A stretch of DNA of 64,000 bases from Pirellulales bacterium (GTDB taxonomy: Bacteria > Planctomycetota > Planctomycetia > Pirellulales > Thermoguttaceae): positions 48,239 to 112,238 of the forward strand of contig JAFGRD010000009.1 of NCBI GenBank assembly GCA_016935315.1, in the 5' to 3' direction. This document shows, one piece after another, positions 17,464 to 26,452 of the stretch (position 1 is the stretch's first letter; every line of letters starts with the position of its first letter). The notes beneath the pieces are model-generated. The model did no database searches, was not told the origin of the DNA, and saw only the letters and a list, made by a program, of their open reading frames with translations. The position numbers were made by a program, and so were the translations under genes.

Positions 17464-18150
17464 TCACTCGTCAGTCGCCGCCCCCTCGGGCGGCTTGGAG
17501 GGAAAGTCGAGCTTGTCGATCGGCTGAATCACGCTGGACGCGACGTTCCGCGTGTGGGAGATCACCCGCTTGAAATAGCGGTAGGCCAAGACGTACGCCG
17601 CCGGAAGATCGACGTCCCGTTGGGCCCCCAGCAGATCGTGAATCTGCTCGTCGCAGATGTCCTCGGCTTCCTGGGCCTCGCGGATCAACGCGGTGGCCCC
17701 GTCCGCGTCGTAGCTGTCGTAGATCTCTCGGCAACTGGCCATCATGTGGGAGATGCGGTCCTTGAGCTCGACGAGGCGATTGCGGTCTTCGCCACTGGGG
17801 GGGTGTGGCGACAGCGCGGCAAGGTCGAAGATGTTCTTGGCATAATCGCCGACCCGCTCGGCGTCCTTCACGACACTCATCAGAACCAGGCACGAGGGAA
17901 ACTCGGTCGCGCCATGCACCGAGGCATGGACGACGATTTGCCGGCGGATTTGCTGTTCGGCCCGGTTGATCCGCTTGTCGGTGTCGAACAAGTCCCGCCG
18001 AATCACGTCCAGGTCGGTGCCTCCCAGGAACGCATTGGAGGCCGTGTCGAAGATGTGCCGGCCGGCGTCGAGCATCTGGCCGAACGCGGCCCGCATCTTC
18101 TCCAGCCCCGGGGCACCGGTCTCGGTGCTGCTTAAAAACCAGTCAAACAT
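17464..18150 (-). CDS. DUF47/PhoU-like phosphate-associated protein
   Basis: A 228-residue all-helical protein of the PhoU/DUF47 type. The segment VVKDAERVGDYAKNIF near residue 93 is the metal-binding helix, and the second half has the matching FKRVISHTRNVASSVI helix. Such proteins are usually encoded next to phosphate permeases and are thought to regulate them. Here the gene starts 21 bp after the stop of a Na/Pi symporter gene on the same strand, so the two are very likely one unit. Confidence 0.8.
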   Translation of the reverse strand: MFDWFLSSTETGAPGLEKMRAAFGQMLDAGRHIFDTASNAFLGGTDLDVIRRDLFDTDKRINRAEQQIRRQIVVHASVHGATEFPSCLVLMSVVKDAERVGDYAKNIFDLAALSPHPPSGEDRNRLVELKDRISHMMASCREIYDSYDADGATALIREAQEAEDICDEQIHDLLGAQRDVDLPAAYVLAYRYFKRVISHTRNVASSVIQPIDKLDFPSKPPEGAATDE

Positions 18151-18171
18151 GGGCGACCTCTTGGCACTCGA

Positions 18172-19359
18172 TTATTTCCAGATCAGAATCCCCGCCGCCG
18201 GCAACAACAGGAAGACGGTCACCATGTAGGCCGCCACCCACAGCCGGTTCCGCTCGGCGGCCGCTCCCAGCGTGTCGGCCAGGAAGATGGGAATCTGTCG
18301 CATGCGCTTGAAGGGTAAAAACATCATCGTTCCCAGCAGGTTGAACTGGGTGTGCACCAACGCGATCGTCAGTCCGGCCGGTCCGGCCACGGCGGCGGCC
18401 AGCAGCGCGGTGATCGTTGTTCCGACGTTCGCTCCCAACATGATCGGGAAACCGGCCTCCAGGGCCAACACACCCGACCCGAACATCGGGATCAGCAGCG
18501 ACGTGGTGATGCTGGAGGACTGCACTACGGCGGTGACCACCATCCCGATGGCAAGCCCCAGCAGTCCGTTGCGGCTGAGCACGCGGTTGAGCCACTCCTC
18601 GATGCGATCGGCCATCAACGCCTTCATGTTCTTGGTGATCACGACCAGGGAGGCGATAATCATGATCAGGGCAAACACGGCGAGCATGCCCGCCAGCAGC
18701 GAAGACTCTCCTTGGCTCGCTTGTGCAGCCTTGGCGGCCGTTTCCCGGACGTCGAGCAAGCCCACCGTTTCCAGCGCCTCGCGGAAACACCACTCGATCT
18801 TCTCGGCGAGCCAACCCACGGCCGTCTTGACGGGGCTCTTGAACGATCCTCCGTGGCTCGCCAATGGCAGATTCTCGACCATCCATCTGGCCGATTTCTC
18901 CATGATGCCGGTACTCAACTCCAGCGGCAGCAACACGACGACCGTCAACAGGTTGATGAAGCCGTGCACGGTGGCGCCGGCGAAGGCGCGACGGAAAGCC
19001 ACGTTCTCCGTGATGTGCCCCAGCGACACGATGGCACAGGTAATCGAAGTACCGATGTTGGCTCCCATGATGATCGGAATGGCACAGCGCAGCGACAGTG
19101 TCTGCGCCCCTACCATGGCCACCACGGTGCTGGTCGTCGCCGAAGAGCTTTGCAGGATCGCGGTGACGATGATCCCCACCGCCAGACCCGCAAACGGATT
19201 CTCCAACCCGCAGAACATCGCATCGGCCGTGCCCTTGCCCATCATCTTGAACGCGTCCCCAAACAGCTCGATCGCGGCCAAGAAAACGTAGATGGCACAG
19301 ACGAAAACCATCAGTCGCGTCAGCCAACGGGCGCGCTGTTGTTCCACGGAGTCCGTCAT
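18172..19359 (-). CDS. Na/Pi symporter
   Basis: About 395 residues from the ATG at 19359; a GTG at 19413 is possible, but it would leave only 18 bp to the Pho-box-like array. Two inverted transporter repeats are visible with the signatures ILQSSSATT and VQSSSITT plus MGANIGTSIT and LGANVGTTIT. There are about eight hydrophobic segments, and no C-terminal PhoU domain in contrast to the other symporter. It is predicted to import inorganic phosphate with sodium. The upstream region carries the largest array of 11-bp-phased GTTAG units in the window. Confidence 0.88.
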   Translation of the reverse strand: MTDSVEQQRARWLTRLMVFVCAIYVFLAAIELFGDAFKMMGKGTADAMFCGLENPFAGLAVGIIVTAILQSSSATTSTVVAMVGAQTLSLRCAIPIIMGANIGTSITCAIVSLGHITENVAFRRAFAGATVHGFINLLTVVVLLPLELSTGIMEKSARWMVENLPLASHGGSFKSPVKTAVGWLAEKIEWCFREALETVGLLDVRETAAKAAQASQGESSLLAGMLAVFALIMIIASLVVITKNMKALMADRIEEWLNRVLSRNGLLGLAIGMVVTAVVQSSSITTSLLIPMFGSGVLALEAGFPIMLGANVGTTITALLAAAVAGPAGLTIALVHTQFNLLGTMMFLPFKRMRQIPIFLADTLGAAAERNRLWVAAYMVTVFLLLPAAGILIWK

Positions 19360-19840
19360 GCCTGAGAGTGCTCGTGTCGCCTCTGCACGATCGCGGCACA
19401 CAGAAGGAGCCACTGCGACCTGAAGCGATTGTTAGGAAAGTGTTAGGGCATTGTTAGCCAACAATCAGGATCATGCTATTGCCCCATTAGTTTATTGTTA
19501 GCAGATCGTTAGATAGACAACAAGCGACCTGCTTTAGGGGGGCATGTCTCGTGGGGGTTTCAGTAGCGTCATCTTCCCCCCTCCAGGCGGTACAGGTCCC
19601 ACTCGTGCCGGAGAGCAGAGTTCGATACCTCTGCCCATCACGAAACCAGCCGCGACCTCGGTTTCTAGCCATGTCAGGGGGGATGCTACTTGCGATCCGC
19701 CCGACGGCATGAGACAATGGATGGATTGAGCCGAGTTTTCCGAAAACAGGGCGTGCGTGCAGCCTTCTGAGCACATTGCACCACCCAGCCATCTGCCTCG
19801 ACCCCACCTTATCCCAGCAAACGTTGGAGGAGACGACCGA
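19360..19840. other. Divergent regulatory region between the Na/Pi symporter and HlyD-like genes
   Basis: A 481-bp gap with the phased GTTAG array at 19431-19512. The rest (about 19515-19840) contains no recognised gene. A tRNA-like stem-loop near 19610-19630 was examined and not accepted. Confidence 0.5.
19431..19512 (-). promoter_or_regulatory. Pho-box-like array, 11-bp period
   Basis: GTTAG starts at 19431, 19442, 19453, 19497 and 19508, and ATTAG at 19486. All intervals are multiples of 11 bp, giving two triplets on the same helical phase. On the strand of the symporter gene the unit reads CTAAC(A)-N5/6. This fits the tandem 11-bp sites bound by PhoB, PhoP or SphR dimers. The nearest unit is 72 bp upstream of the symporter start. 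It could also serve the divergent HlyD-like gene. Confidence 0.6.
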
Positions 19841-21610
19841 ATGAAACGCTGCACCTTGTCCGTAGGCTGTTGTCTGTTGGCCCTGGCCGTCCTGGCCGGC
19901 CGCCCGGCCTTCGCCACGACCACACTGCTTCAGGACGCCGATCAGTCGGGGTCGCCCCAGGAGGATTCGGAGCGGGACGAAGCCCAGAAGCAACAGCAGA
20001 AACAGCCGCACGAAGAACAGGCGGGTAAGAAGCAGGCGGACAAGCAGCAGTCGGAGCAACAGCCGGCCACGGCAGAAGGGTCCGAGAAGCAGGATGCGCC
20101 GAAGGAGGAACCCAAGAAGGACGCGGCTCCGACGGACGCCCCCGCCAAGCCGGCAACCGTCAAGGCCCAGCAAGAACCCTTCAAGATCGAAGTTTCGCTC
20201 GACGGCGCCTTCGAGGCCCAAAAGGCCACGGAATTGACCTTGAAGCCCGAGGTCTGGACCAGTTTCAAAGTGCTCAAGACGGTGGAGCACGGCACCCGCG
20301 TCAAACAGGGCGATCTGCTCGTGGCGCTCGATACCGAGGACATCGATCGGGCGATCAAGGACCTGCGGACCGACCAACAGATGTCCGATCTGGACCTGAA
20401 GCTGGCCGAGCAGCAGTTGGCCATGATGGAGAAGACCACACCGATGGATCTGGAGGCGGCCGAGCGCGGCCACAAAATCGTCCACGAGGACCAAGACTAC
20501 TACCTCAAGGTCAGCCGTCCCTTGTCGCTCAAGAGCGCGGAGTTCATGCTCAAATCGTCGCAGGAATACCTGGAATACCAGGAGGAAGAGCTCCGCCAGC
20601 TTGAGAAGATGTACCAGGCCGACGAGCTGACGGAAGAGACCGAGGAGATCATTCTGAAACGGGCGCGCAGCGACGTGGAATATGCGAGGTTCTATCTCGA
20701 ACAGGACAAGCTCCTGTACGACCGGCTGCTGAAAGTGGTGATTCCCCGGCGCGACGTGAGCCAGAAGGAGTCGACCCAGCGCTCCGATCTCGCTTACCAG
20801 GACGGCAAGGTGACGATGCCCGTCGCTCTGAAGAGACAGCGGCTGGCAGTTCAGAAGCTTCAGGTCGCCCGGGAACGGTCGGCCGAGCGGCTGGAGAAGC
20901 TGCTGGCCGATCGGGGGGCGATGAACGTCAAGGCGCCGGTCGGCGGTATCGTCTATCACGGCAAGTTCAGCCGCGGAAAGCTCTCCAGCTCCAATTCCGG
21001 TTCCAGCGGTATCCGCCCCGGCGGCAGCCTCTCGGCCAACAGCATCTTCATGACGATCGTCAAGACGCGGCCGATGATCATTCGGGCAACCGTGGCCGAG
21101 GCGGAACTGCACAAAGTCCGGGCCGGAATCCAGGGTACGGCCGTCCCGACCGGCTTCCCCGAGATGAAGCTCACGGCGATCGTCGATCAGGTGGGCGCCG
21201 TCCCGATGAGCGCCGGCAGCTTCGACTCACGAATCACCGTGGCCCTGGACGGCGACGCCGAAGCCCTCGTGCCCGGCATGACCTGCAAGCTGACGCTGAC
21301 CGCCTACGAAAACAAGAAGGCCGTCACGATTCCGCCCAAGGCGCTTGAAGCCGACGAAACCGACCGGCACAAGCAGTTCGTCTACGTGTTGGACAAGAAG
21401 GGCAAGCCGAAGAAGCGGCCGGTCACGGTCGGCAGGCGGACCAACGAAAAGGTCGAGATTCTCAAGGGGCTTGCCGCGGGCGACGAAATTCTGGCCGAGC
21501 CACCCGGGAAGGACGACGACGCCAAGAAGAGCGACGCTGGCAAGAAGAACGGTTCGGCGAAGAAGAATGGCGCTGCCAAGAAGGACGAGGCCGCGAAGAA
21601 GGAGAGTTAG
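19841..21610 (+). CDS. HlyD/RND-type periplasmic adaptor-like secreted protein
   Basis: A 589-residue protein whose ATG follows TTGGAGGAGACGACCGA, a strong ribosome-binding site. After a signal peptide (ending AFA, about residue 25) comes a Gln/Lys/Glu/Ala-rich linker to about residue 105. A lipoyl/barrel-sandwich half (VLKTVEHGTRVKQGDLLVALD) follows, then a long charged coiled coil of roughly 150 residues, the second lipoyl half (VKAPVGGIVYHGKFSRG) and a beta-barrel part. The C-terminal 45 residues are Lys/Ala/Asp-rich. This is the layout of a membrane-fusion adaptor, but no inner-membrane pump or outer-membrane channel gene is next to it. The neighbour downstream is a secreted cyclase-like repeat protein. 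Confidence 0.75.
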   Translation: MKRCTLSVGCCLLALAVLAGRPAFATTTLLQDADQSGSPQEDSERDEAQKQQQKQPHEEQAGKKQADKQQSEQQPATAEGSEKQDAPKEEPKKDAAPTDAPAKPATVKAQQEPFKIEVSLDGAFEAQKATELTLKPEVWTSFKVLKTVEHGTRVKQGDLLVALDTEDIDRAIKDLRTDQQMSDLDLKLAEQQLAMMEKTTPMDLEAAERGHKIVHEDQDYYLKVSRPLSLKSAEFMLKSSQEYLEYQEEELRQLEKMYQADELTEETEEIILKRARSDVEYARFYLEQDKLLYDRLLKVVIPRRDVSQKESTQRSDLAYQDGKVTMPVALKRQRLAVQKLQVARERSAERLEKLLADRGAMNVKAPVGGIVYHGKFSRGKLSSSNSGSSGIRPGGSLSANSIFMTIVKTRPMIIRATVAEAELHKVRAGIQGTAVPTGFPEMKLTAIVDQVGAVPMSAGSFDSRITVALDGDAEALVPGMTCKLTLTAYENKKAVTIPPKALEADETDRHKQFVYVLDKKGKPKKRPVTVGRRTNEKVEILKGLAAGDEILAEPPGKDDDAKKSDAGKKNGSAKKNGAAKKDEAAKKES

Positions 21611-21682
21611 TCGCCTGCCAAGAAGAACCCCGGAATCGGCGACGGTTGCCCTGGCCCCGTACTCCCGGCGAAAGAACCCACG

Positions 21683-22903
21683 ATGCCCACACGATGTACT
21701 CTGGCGGCCGCGTTGATGCTGATCGGCGCGACCCTTTGGGCGGCGGAGACTCCGCCCGCGAAACCGTCGCCGTTGGCCACCACCGGGCCCAGACCGCAGC
21801 CGGTGGCCACGCCGGCCCCCGCCGAGATCGACGCGTCGATTCGCCGCGGAGTCGAGTTCCTGCTGAAGCGGCAGAACCCGAACGGGTCGTGGGGCGCGGC
21901 CCGCAGGACCAAGGGGCTGAACATCTACGCCCCGGTGCCGGGCGCCCACCACGCGTTCCGCGCGGCGGTCACCTCACTGTGCATTTCAGCGCTGATCGAG
22001 ACCGGCGGCGACAAGCCCGAAGTGGTCGAGGCGATCGAGCGGGGCGAGGCATGGATGTACGAGAATCTGCCCCAGGTGCGGCGGGCAACGCCCGACGCGA
22101 TCTACAACAGTTGGGCCCACGCCTATTCGATCCAGGCCCTGGCCTGCATGCTCGACCGCCGGAGCGAAGACGCGCCGCGCCGCGAGAAGATCCTCGGCAT
22201 GATCGAGCAGCAGATCGACATGCTCCGCCGCTACGAGTGCGTCGACGGCGGGTGGTGCTATTACGATTCTGATTTCGGCACGCAGCGTCCCGGCGGCTCG
22301 ACGATCAGCTTCGTTACGGCCACCGTGCTGGTGGCGTTCGACGACGCGCGGCAACGGGGGGTCGAGATTCCCGAGCGGCTGGTCACCCGAGGCGTCGAGT
22401 CGATCCGCCGGCAGCGCAAGGCCGACTTCAGCTACTGCTACGGCGAGTATCTGAAGATGACGCCCATGCGGGGCATCAACCGCCCGGCCGGCAGCCTGGG
22501 GCGTTCCCAGGCGTGCAACCTGGCGATGCGGCTCTGGGGCGACAAGCTGGTGACCGACGAAGTGCTCGCGGCGTGGCTCGATCGGCTGTTCGCCCGCAAC
22601 GGCTGGCTCGACATCGGCCGCAAGCGCCCCATTCCGCACGAATCATGGTTCCAGGTGGCCGGCTACTTCTACTACTACGGCCATTACTACGCGGCGCTGT
22701 GCATCGAGCAGCTACCGCCGGCGGCCCGCGGCCCGCACCGGGACCAACTGGCCCACCTGATGCTTGGTCTGCAAGAGAAGGACGGCTGCTGGTGGGACTA
22801 TCCGTTCTACGACTACCATCAGCAATACGGCACGGCGTTTGCGCTGATGACGCTGCATCGCTGCCGGCGGTCGGGCGAGCGGCAGGGACTCTTGGCGGAA
22901 TAG
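21683..22903 (+). CDS. Secreted prenyltransferase/squalene-cyclase-like repeat protein
   Basis: A 406-residue protein with a signal peptide (ending LWAAE). It contains QW-like repeats of the alpha/alpha-toroid fold: QNPNGSWG near residue 73, ECVDGGWCYYD near 190, and EKDGCWWDYPFYDY near 370. The DxDD motif of true squalene-hopene cyclases is not seen, and the signal peptide argues against terpene cyclisation. This is more likely an exported alpha/alpha-toroid protein of the kind common and uncharacterised in planctomycetes. It starts 72 bp after the adaptor gene and is probably co-transcribed with it. Confidence 0.75.
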   Translation: MPTRCTLAAALMLIGATLWAAETPPAKPSPLATTGPRPQPVATPAPAEIDASIRRGVEFLLKRQNPNGSWGAARRTKGLNIYAPVPGAHHAFRAAVTSLCISALIETGGDKPEVVEAIERGEAWMYENLPQVRRATPDAIYNSWAHAYSIQALACMLDRRSEDAPRREKILGMIEQQIDMLRRYECVDGGWCYYDSDFGTQRPGGSTISFVTATVLVAFDDARQRGVEIPERLVTRGVESIRRQRKADFSYCYGEYLKMTPMRGINRPAGSLGRSQACNLAMRLWGDKLVTDEVLAAWLDRLFARNGWLDIGRKRPIPHESWFQVAGYFYYYGHYYAALCIEQLPPAARGPHRDQLAHLMLGLQEKDGCWWDYPFYDYHQQYGTAFALMTLHRCRRSGERQGLLAE

Positions 22904-22996
22904 GCCGGGCACGTTTCGCGGCCTTATCAGGCCAATCTGAATTCCTGCGCATTCAGCGACGAGTCCGTCTCACGCGAACGCCGCCGCCTGGCTCCT

Positions 22997-24865
22997 TCAC
23001 CGTTCCCACCGCACGAACGCCTCCATGGCGTAATACTCCGGCAGACCGATCTGGTTGTAGAGATCGGCCGTGTGGCGGTTGCGGTCTTCGGCGCGTTGCC
23101 AAAACTCGCGGGGGTCGTCGGGGCCGGGAAACAGGGCCGAATCCTTCTGCGACTCGTGGCGGAAGATGGCCGTCTTCTTCAGCTTCAGATCGCCCGGGCT
23201 CAGCGGCACTGCGATGTCGATCACGTGCAAGGCCCATTCCTGCCACGCGCCGCGATACAGCAGCACCTCCGGCCGCTTGCCCGTCTCCGCTTCGATCGTC
23301 TCCAAGGCCTTGAAGATCACTTCCGCGCAGAGCCGGTGCGTGCCGTGCGGGTCGGACAGATCGCCGGCGACGTAGACCTGGGCGGGCTCGACCTGCTCGA
23401 TCAGCTCGCGGACCAGCGCCACGTCTTCCGCGGTAATCGGCTTCTTGGCGACCGTGCCCGTCTGGTAGAAGGGCAGATTCAGAAAATGCAGGCTCTCCTC
23501 CCGGCAGCCGCACACGCCGGCGGCCGCCTTGGCTTCGCTCCAGCGGATCAGCTCCTTGATGCGGAGGACTTCGTCCCGGTCGGGCTCGCCGGGCTCCTTT
23601 TGGGTCAGAGCCCGGACTACCTCCGCCTCCAGGGCCGGCGACTTCTCCATGTCGATGCCGAAGCGGCGGTTCAGTTCGGTAACCAGATCGGCCACCTGCC
23701 GGGCGTCGTGGTCGAAGACGGCGATGTTGCCGCTGGTCATATAGGCCACGTGCACTTCGTGCTCGTCCTCGACCAGCCGGATCATGGTGCCGCCCATGCT
23801 GATCACGTCGTCGTCGGGATGGGGGCTGAAGACGAGCACGCGGCGGGGCTCGCGTCCGGCCGGCTTGTACTCGATCGTGTCCATCATCCACTTGAACACG
23901 CGATGGGCCAGTTGTTGCGACGGCCCGTGGTCGCGGAGCAGTTGGTGCAGGTTGTGCCGGCGAAAGTCCTGCCCGTCGAGCTTCAACAGGGCCTTGCCCG
24001 TCCGCTCGCACAGCCAAAGCACGGCCCGCTTGATCAACTCGTCGGTCCACTCGACGCGGCCGAGGATCCAGGGCGTGGCCACGCTGGTCAGCTCGGCCGC
24101 CGCGGCCTCATCGACGATCACCGAAGCGCTGACGTGCTCCTGCAAATAGCTGGCCGGCACCCGATCCGCGACCGGCTCCTCGACCGCTTCGCGGACGATC
24201 GGGGCCTTGTGCTCGCCGAAGGCGATCAGGATTACCTTGCGGGCCTCGAAAATCGTGCCGATGCCCATGGTCAGGGCCTGGGTGGGAACGTTCTCTTCGT
24301 GGAAAAAGTCGCTGGCGGCGTCCTTTCGGGTGACCGGATCAAGCGTGATCAGCCGGGTGCGGCTGTGGCGATCGCAGAACGGCTCGTTGAAGCCGATGTG
24401 GCCGTTGCGGCCGATCCCCAGCAGCATCAGGTCGATCCCGCCGGCGCGGCGAATCGTGTCCTCGAACCGCCGGCAGTGCTCCTCGACGTCTTCCGGGGGC
24501 ACCGTGCCGTCGAGCAAGTGGACGTTCTCCCTGGCGATGTTGACGTGGTCGAAGAACGCCTCGTTCATCCAACGGTGGTAGCTCTGCAGCCGATCGGAGC
24601 GCAGACCGTAGTATTCATCCAGGTTGAACGTCACCACGCGCGACAGATCGAGCCCTTCCTGGCGATGCATTCGCACGAGCTCGCGATACACGCCCACCGG
24701 CGTCGAGCCGGTCGGCAACCCGAGCACCGCCTGCTGGCCGAAGGCGCTGCGCTCGCGGATCGTGTTGGCGATCATCTGGGCGACGTGCCGGGCAGCGTCT
24801 TCGTTGGTCTCGAAACCGAAACAGGGAATCCGCGTGGCGGCGATCGGATGGGCGGTGTGGGGCAT
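22997..24865 (-). CDS. Glucosamine-6-phosphate deaminase-LmbE/PIG-L deacetylase fusion
   Basis: A 622-residue two-domain cytoplasmic enzyme. Residues 1 to about 290 are NagB-like with LPTGSTPVGVY (50-60), NLDEYYG (Asp83) and GIGRNGHIGFNEP containing the catalytic His156. Residues from about 340 form an LmbE/PIG-L domain with the zinc motif HPDDD (349-353) and a later DPHGTH. The same fusion is known in Bacteroidetes and planctomycetes. The expected chemistry is conversion of glucosamine 6-phosphate to fructose 6-phosphate and ammonia, plus N-deacetylation of an N-acetylglucosaminyl compound. It would complete amino-sugar catabolism with the NanA-like enzyme. A dispersed element ends 23 bp upstream of the start. 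Confidence 0.88.
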   Translation of the reverse strand: MPHTAHPIAATRIPCFGFETNEDAARHVAQMIANTIRERSAFGQQAVLGLPTGSTPVGVYRELVRMHRQEGLDLSRVVTFNLDEYYGLRSDRLQSYHRWMNEAFFDHVNIARENVHLLDGTVPPEDVEEHCRRFEDTIRRAGGIDLMLLGIGRNGHIGFNEPFCDRHSRTRLITLDPVTRKDAASDFFHEENVPTQALTMGIGTIFEARKVILIAFGEHKAPIVREAVEEPVADRVPASYLQEHVSASVIVDEAAAAELTSVATPWILGRVEWTDELIKRAVLWLCERTGKALLKLDGQDFRRHNLHQLLRDHGPSQQLAHRVFKWMMDTIEYKPAGREPRRVLVFSPHPDDDVISMGGTMIRLVEDEHEVHVAYMTSGNIAVFDHDARQVADLVTELNRRFGIDMEKSPALEAEVVRALTQKEPGEPDRDEVLRIKELIRWSEAKAAAGVCGCREESLHFLNLPFYQTGTVAKKPITAEDVALVRELIEQVEPAQVYVAGDLSDPHGTHRLCAEVIFKALETIEAETGKRPEVLLYRGAWQEWALHVIDIAVPLSPGDLKLKKTAIFRHESQKDSALFPGPDDPREFWQRAEDRNRHTADLYNQIGLPEYYAMEAFVRWER

Positions 24866-24888
24866 GGGTCGATCGGTGCTAGGGGCTT

Positions 24889-24990
24889 ATTGACGCTTGC
24901 ACACTCAACGCGCGAGGGCGACCAACGGGAGCCCGACTCACCCGGCCTCCCGTTGGTCGGCCTGGATCCTTCACAATGCAAACATCAATA
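24889..24990. repeat. Dispersed palindromic element, copy 3 (full)
   Basis: A full copy of 102 bp running from ATTGACGCTTGCACACTCAA to CAATGCAAACATCAATA. The inner arms are ACCAACGGGAG and CTCCCGTTGGT. It lies between proB and the NagB-LmbE gene, 23 bp upstream of the latter's start. Confidence 0.95.
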
Positions 24991-25030
24991 GGATGTTACT
25001 TCTGCGCGCCGTGCGCGCTGCTACAAGTTC

Positions 25031-26170
25031 TTACGTGGTGATCACCATGTTGTCGCGGTGGACTACTTCGTCATAGGGACAATGCCCTAATGCCTGGGCG
25101 ATCTGGTCGGTCCGCAGGCCCTTGATCCGCCGGATGTCATCGGTGCCGTAGTTGGTCAGACCTCGGGCGAACTCGACGCCGTCGGGGCCTTGCAGGGCCA
25201 CCACGTCGCCCTTGCCGAACTGCCCCTCGGCCTGGAGCACGCCGATCGGCAACAGGCTGCAGCCGTCGCGTTCGACCGCCCTCCGGGCACCCGCGTCCAG
25301 GCAGAGCCGCCCTCGCGGCTGCACGGCAAAACCGATCCATCGCTTGCGGGCGGCGACCATCTGGCCCTGGGCCAGGAACAACGTGCCCAGCGGCTCGGCG
25401 GCGATGATCCGCGTGAGCACGTTCGGCGTGCGGCCGCCGGCGATGATCACGTTCTCGCCGCCACCGGTGGCCAATCGGGCGGCCCTCAGCTTGCTCGACA
25501 TCCCCCCTTTGCTCAGACCGTCGCTGCGATCGCGAGCCAGATCGAAAACCGACTGGTCCAAACGCTTGACGGTGGGGATCACCCGGCGGCCGGGTTGGGC
25601 CGGGTCGCCGTCGTAGAGCCCGTCCACGTCCGACAGCAGCACCAACAGCGGGGCCTGGATCAGGTTCGTGACGATGGCCGCCAGCCGGTCGTTGTCGCCG
25701 AAGGTCGTCTGCAACTCGTCGACCGCTACCGTGTCGTTCTCGTTGATCACCGGCACGGCCCCAAGCTCCAACAGCGTGAGGATCGTGTTTCGGGCGTTGA
25801 GGTATCGAGGGCGATGCTCCAAATCCTCGGCGGTCAGCAAGACCTGCGCGGCATGGCGGTCGTGCATCCGCAACGACCGCTCGTAGGCCTCCACCAGCAC
25901 GCTCTGCCCCACGGCCGCCACGGCCTGCAGGTGGGCCAGGTCCTCTGGCCGACGCTGCAAACCCAGGCGTCCCATGCCAGCACCTACCGCCCCAGAGCTA
26001 ACTAGTACCACCCTGCGACCGGACGTTATCACCTGGTTTACCTGCTCGACCAGCCCGGCAATCTGGCCCGGGTCGAGCTGCCCGTTCTCCCGGGTCAAGA
26101 CCCGAGTGCCCACCTTCACCACAAGGGTGTTGGCCGCCGTGGCGATTTCCTGGCGCAACAGATCGGTCAT
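25031..26170 (-). CDS. proB: Glutamate 5-kinase
   Basis: A 379-residue enzyme that phosphorylates glutamate in the first step of proline synthesis. The amino-acid kinase domain (about 1-265) shows VVKVGTRVL, VSSGAVGAGMGRLG, NENDTVAVDEL and FGDNDRLAAIVTNL. The segment SKGGMSSKLRAARLA is the family nucleotide/feedback region. A C-terminal PUA domain (about 285-370) is present. The ATG at 26170 matches the conserved N-terminus; longer upstream frames are not supported. ProA is not in the window. Confidence 0.93.
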   Translation of the reverse strand: MTDLLRQEIATAANTLVVKVGTRVLTRENGQLDPGQIAGLVEQVNQVITSGRRVVLVSSGAVGAGMGRLGLQRRPEDLAHLQAVAAVGQSVLVEAYERSLRMHDRHAAQVLLTAEDLEHRPRYLNARNTILTLLELGAVPVINENDTVAVDELQTTFGDNDRLAAIVTNLIQAPLLVLLSDVDGLYDGDPAQPGRRVIPTVKRLDQSVFDLARDRSDGLSKGGMSSKLRAARLATGGGENVIIAGGRTPNVLTRIIAAEPLGTLFLAQGQMVAARKRWIGFAVQPRGRLCLDAGARRAVERDGCSLLPIGVLQAEGQFGKGDVVALQGPDGVEFARGLTNYGTDDIRRIKGLRTDQIAQALGHCPYDEVVHRDNMVITT

Positions 26171-26452
26171 GGTGCCGCAACAGGCTTCGATGGTAGCTGA
26201 ACTGGCAAGAATCAAGATTACTCTGATACGGATACGGCAGAGCCCCGAACCTGAAGCCCCGCAACTCCAGCTACGGGCGACGGCGCCACAGTGGTGGCCA
26301 ACCATTTAGCATAACTCGCGGCATGTCCGATAGGAAGGCTGGCAGCGGCTGTAGGCTCTCTGCGGCGCGGGTTGTTCGTTCGGGGTCCCGGCGGCCGCGG
26401 CCTCCGGCCGTGGTCGGTTGTGAGAATCGGCGGCCCACCCTAGAATAGAGGT

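Noticed and set aside
19560..19650. tRNA-like T-arm (GCAGAG-TTCGATAC-CTCTGC) and a nearby ACCA
   Set aside because: The loop is 8 bases, no D-arm or anticodon arm fits, and no acceptor stem of 7 pairs forms with the 3' end.
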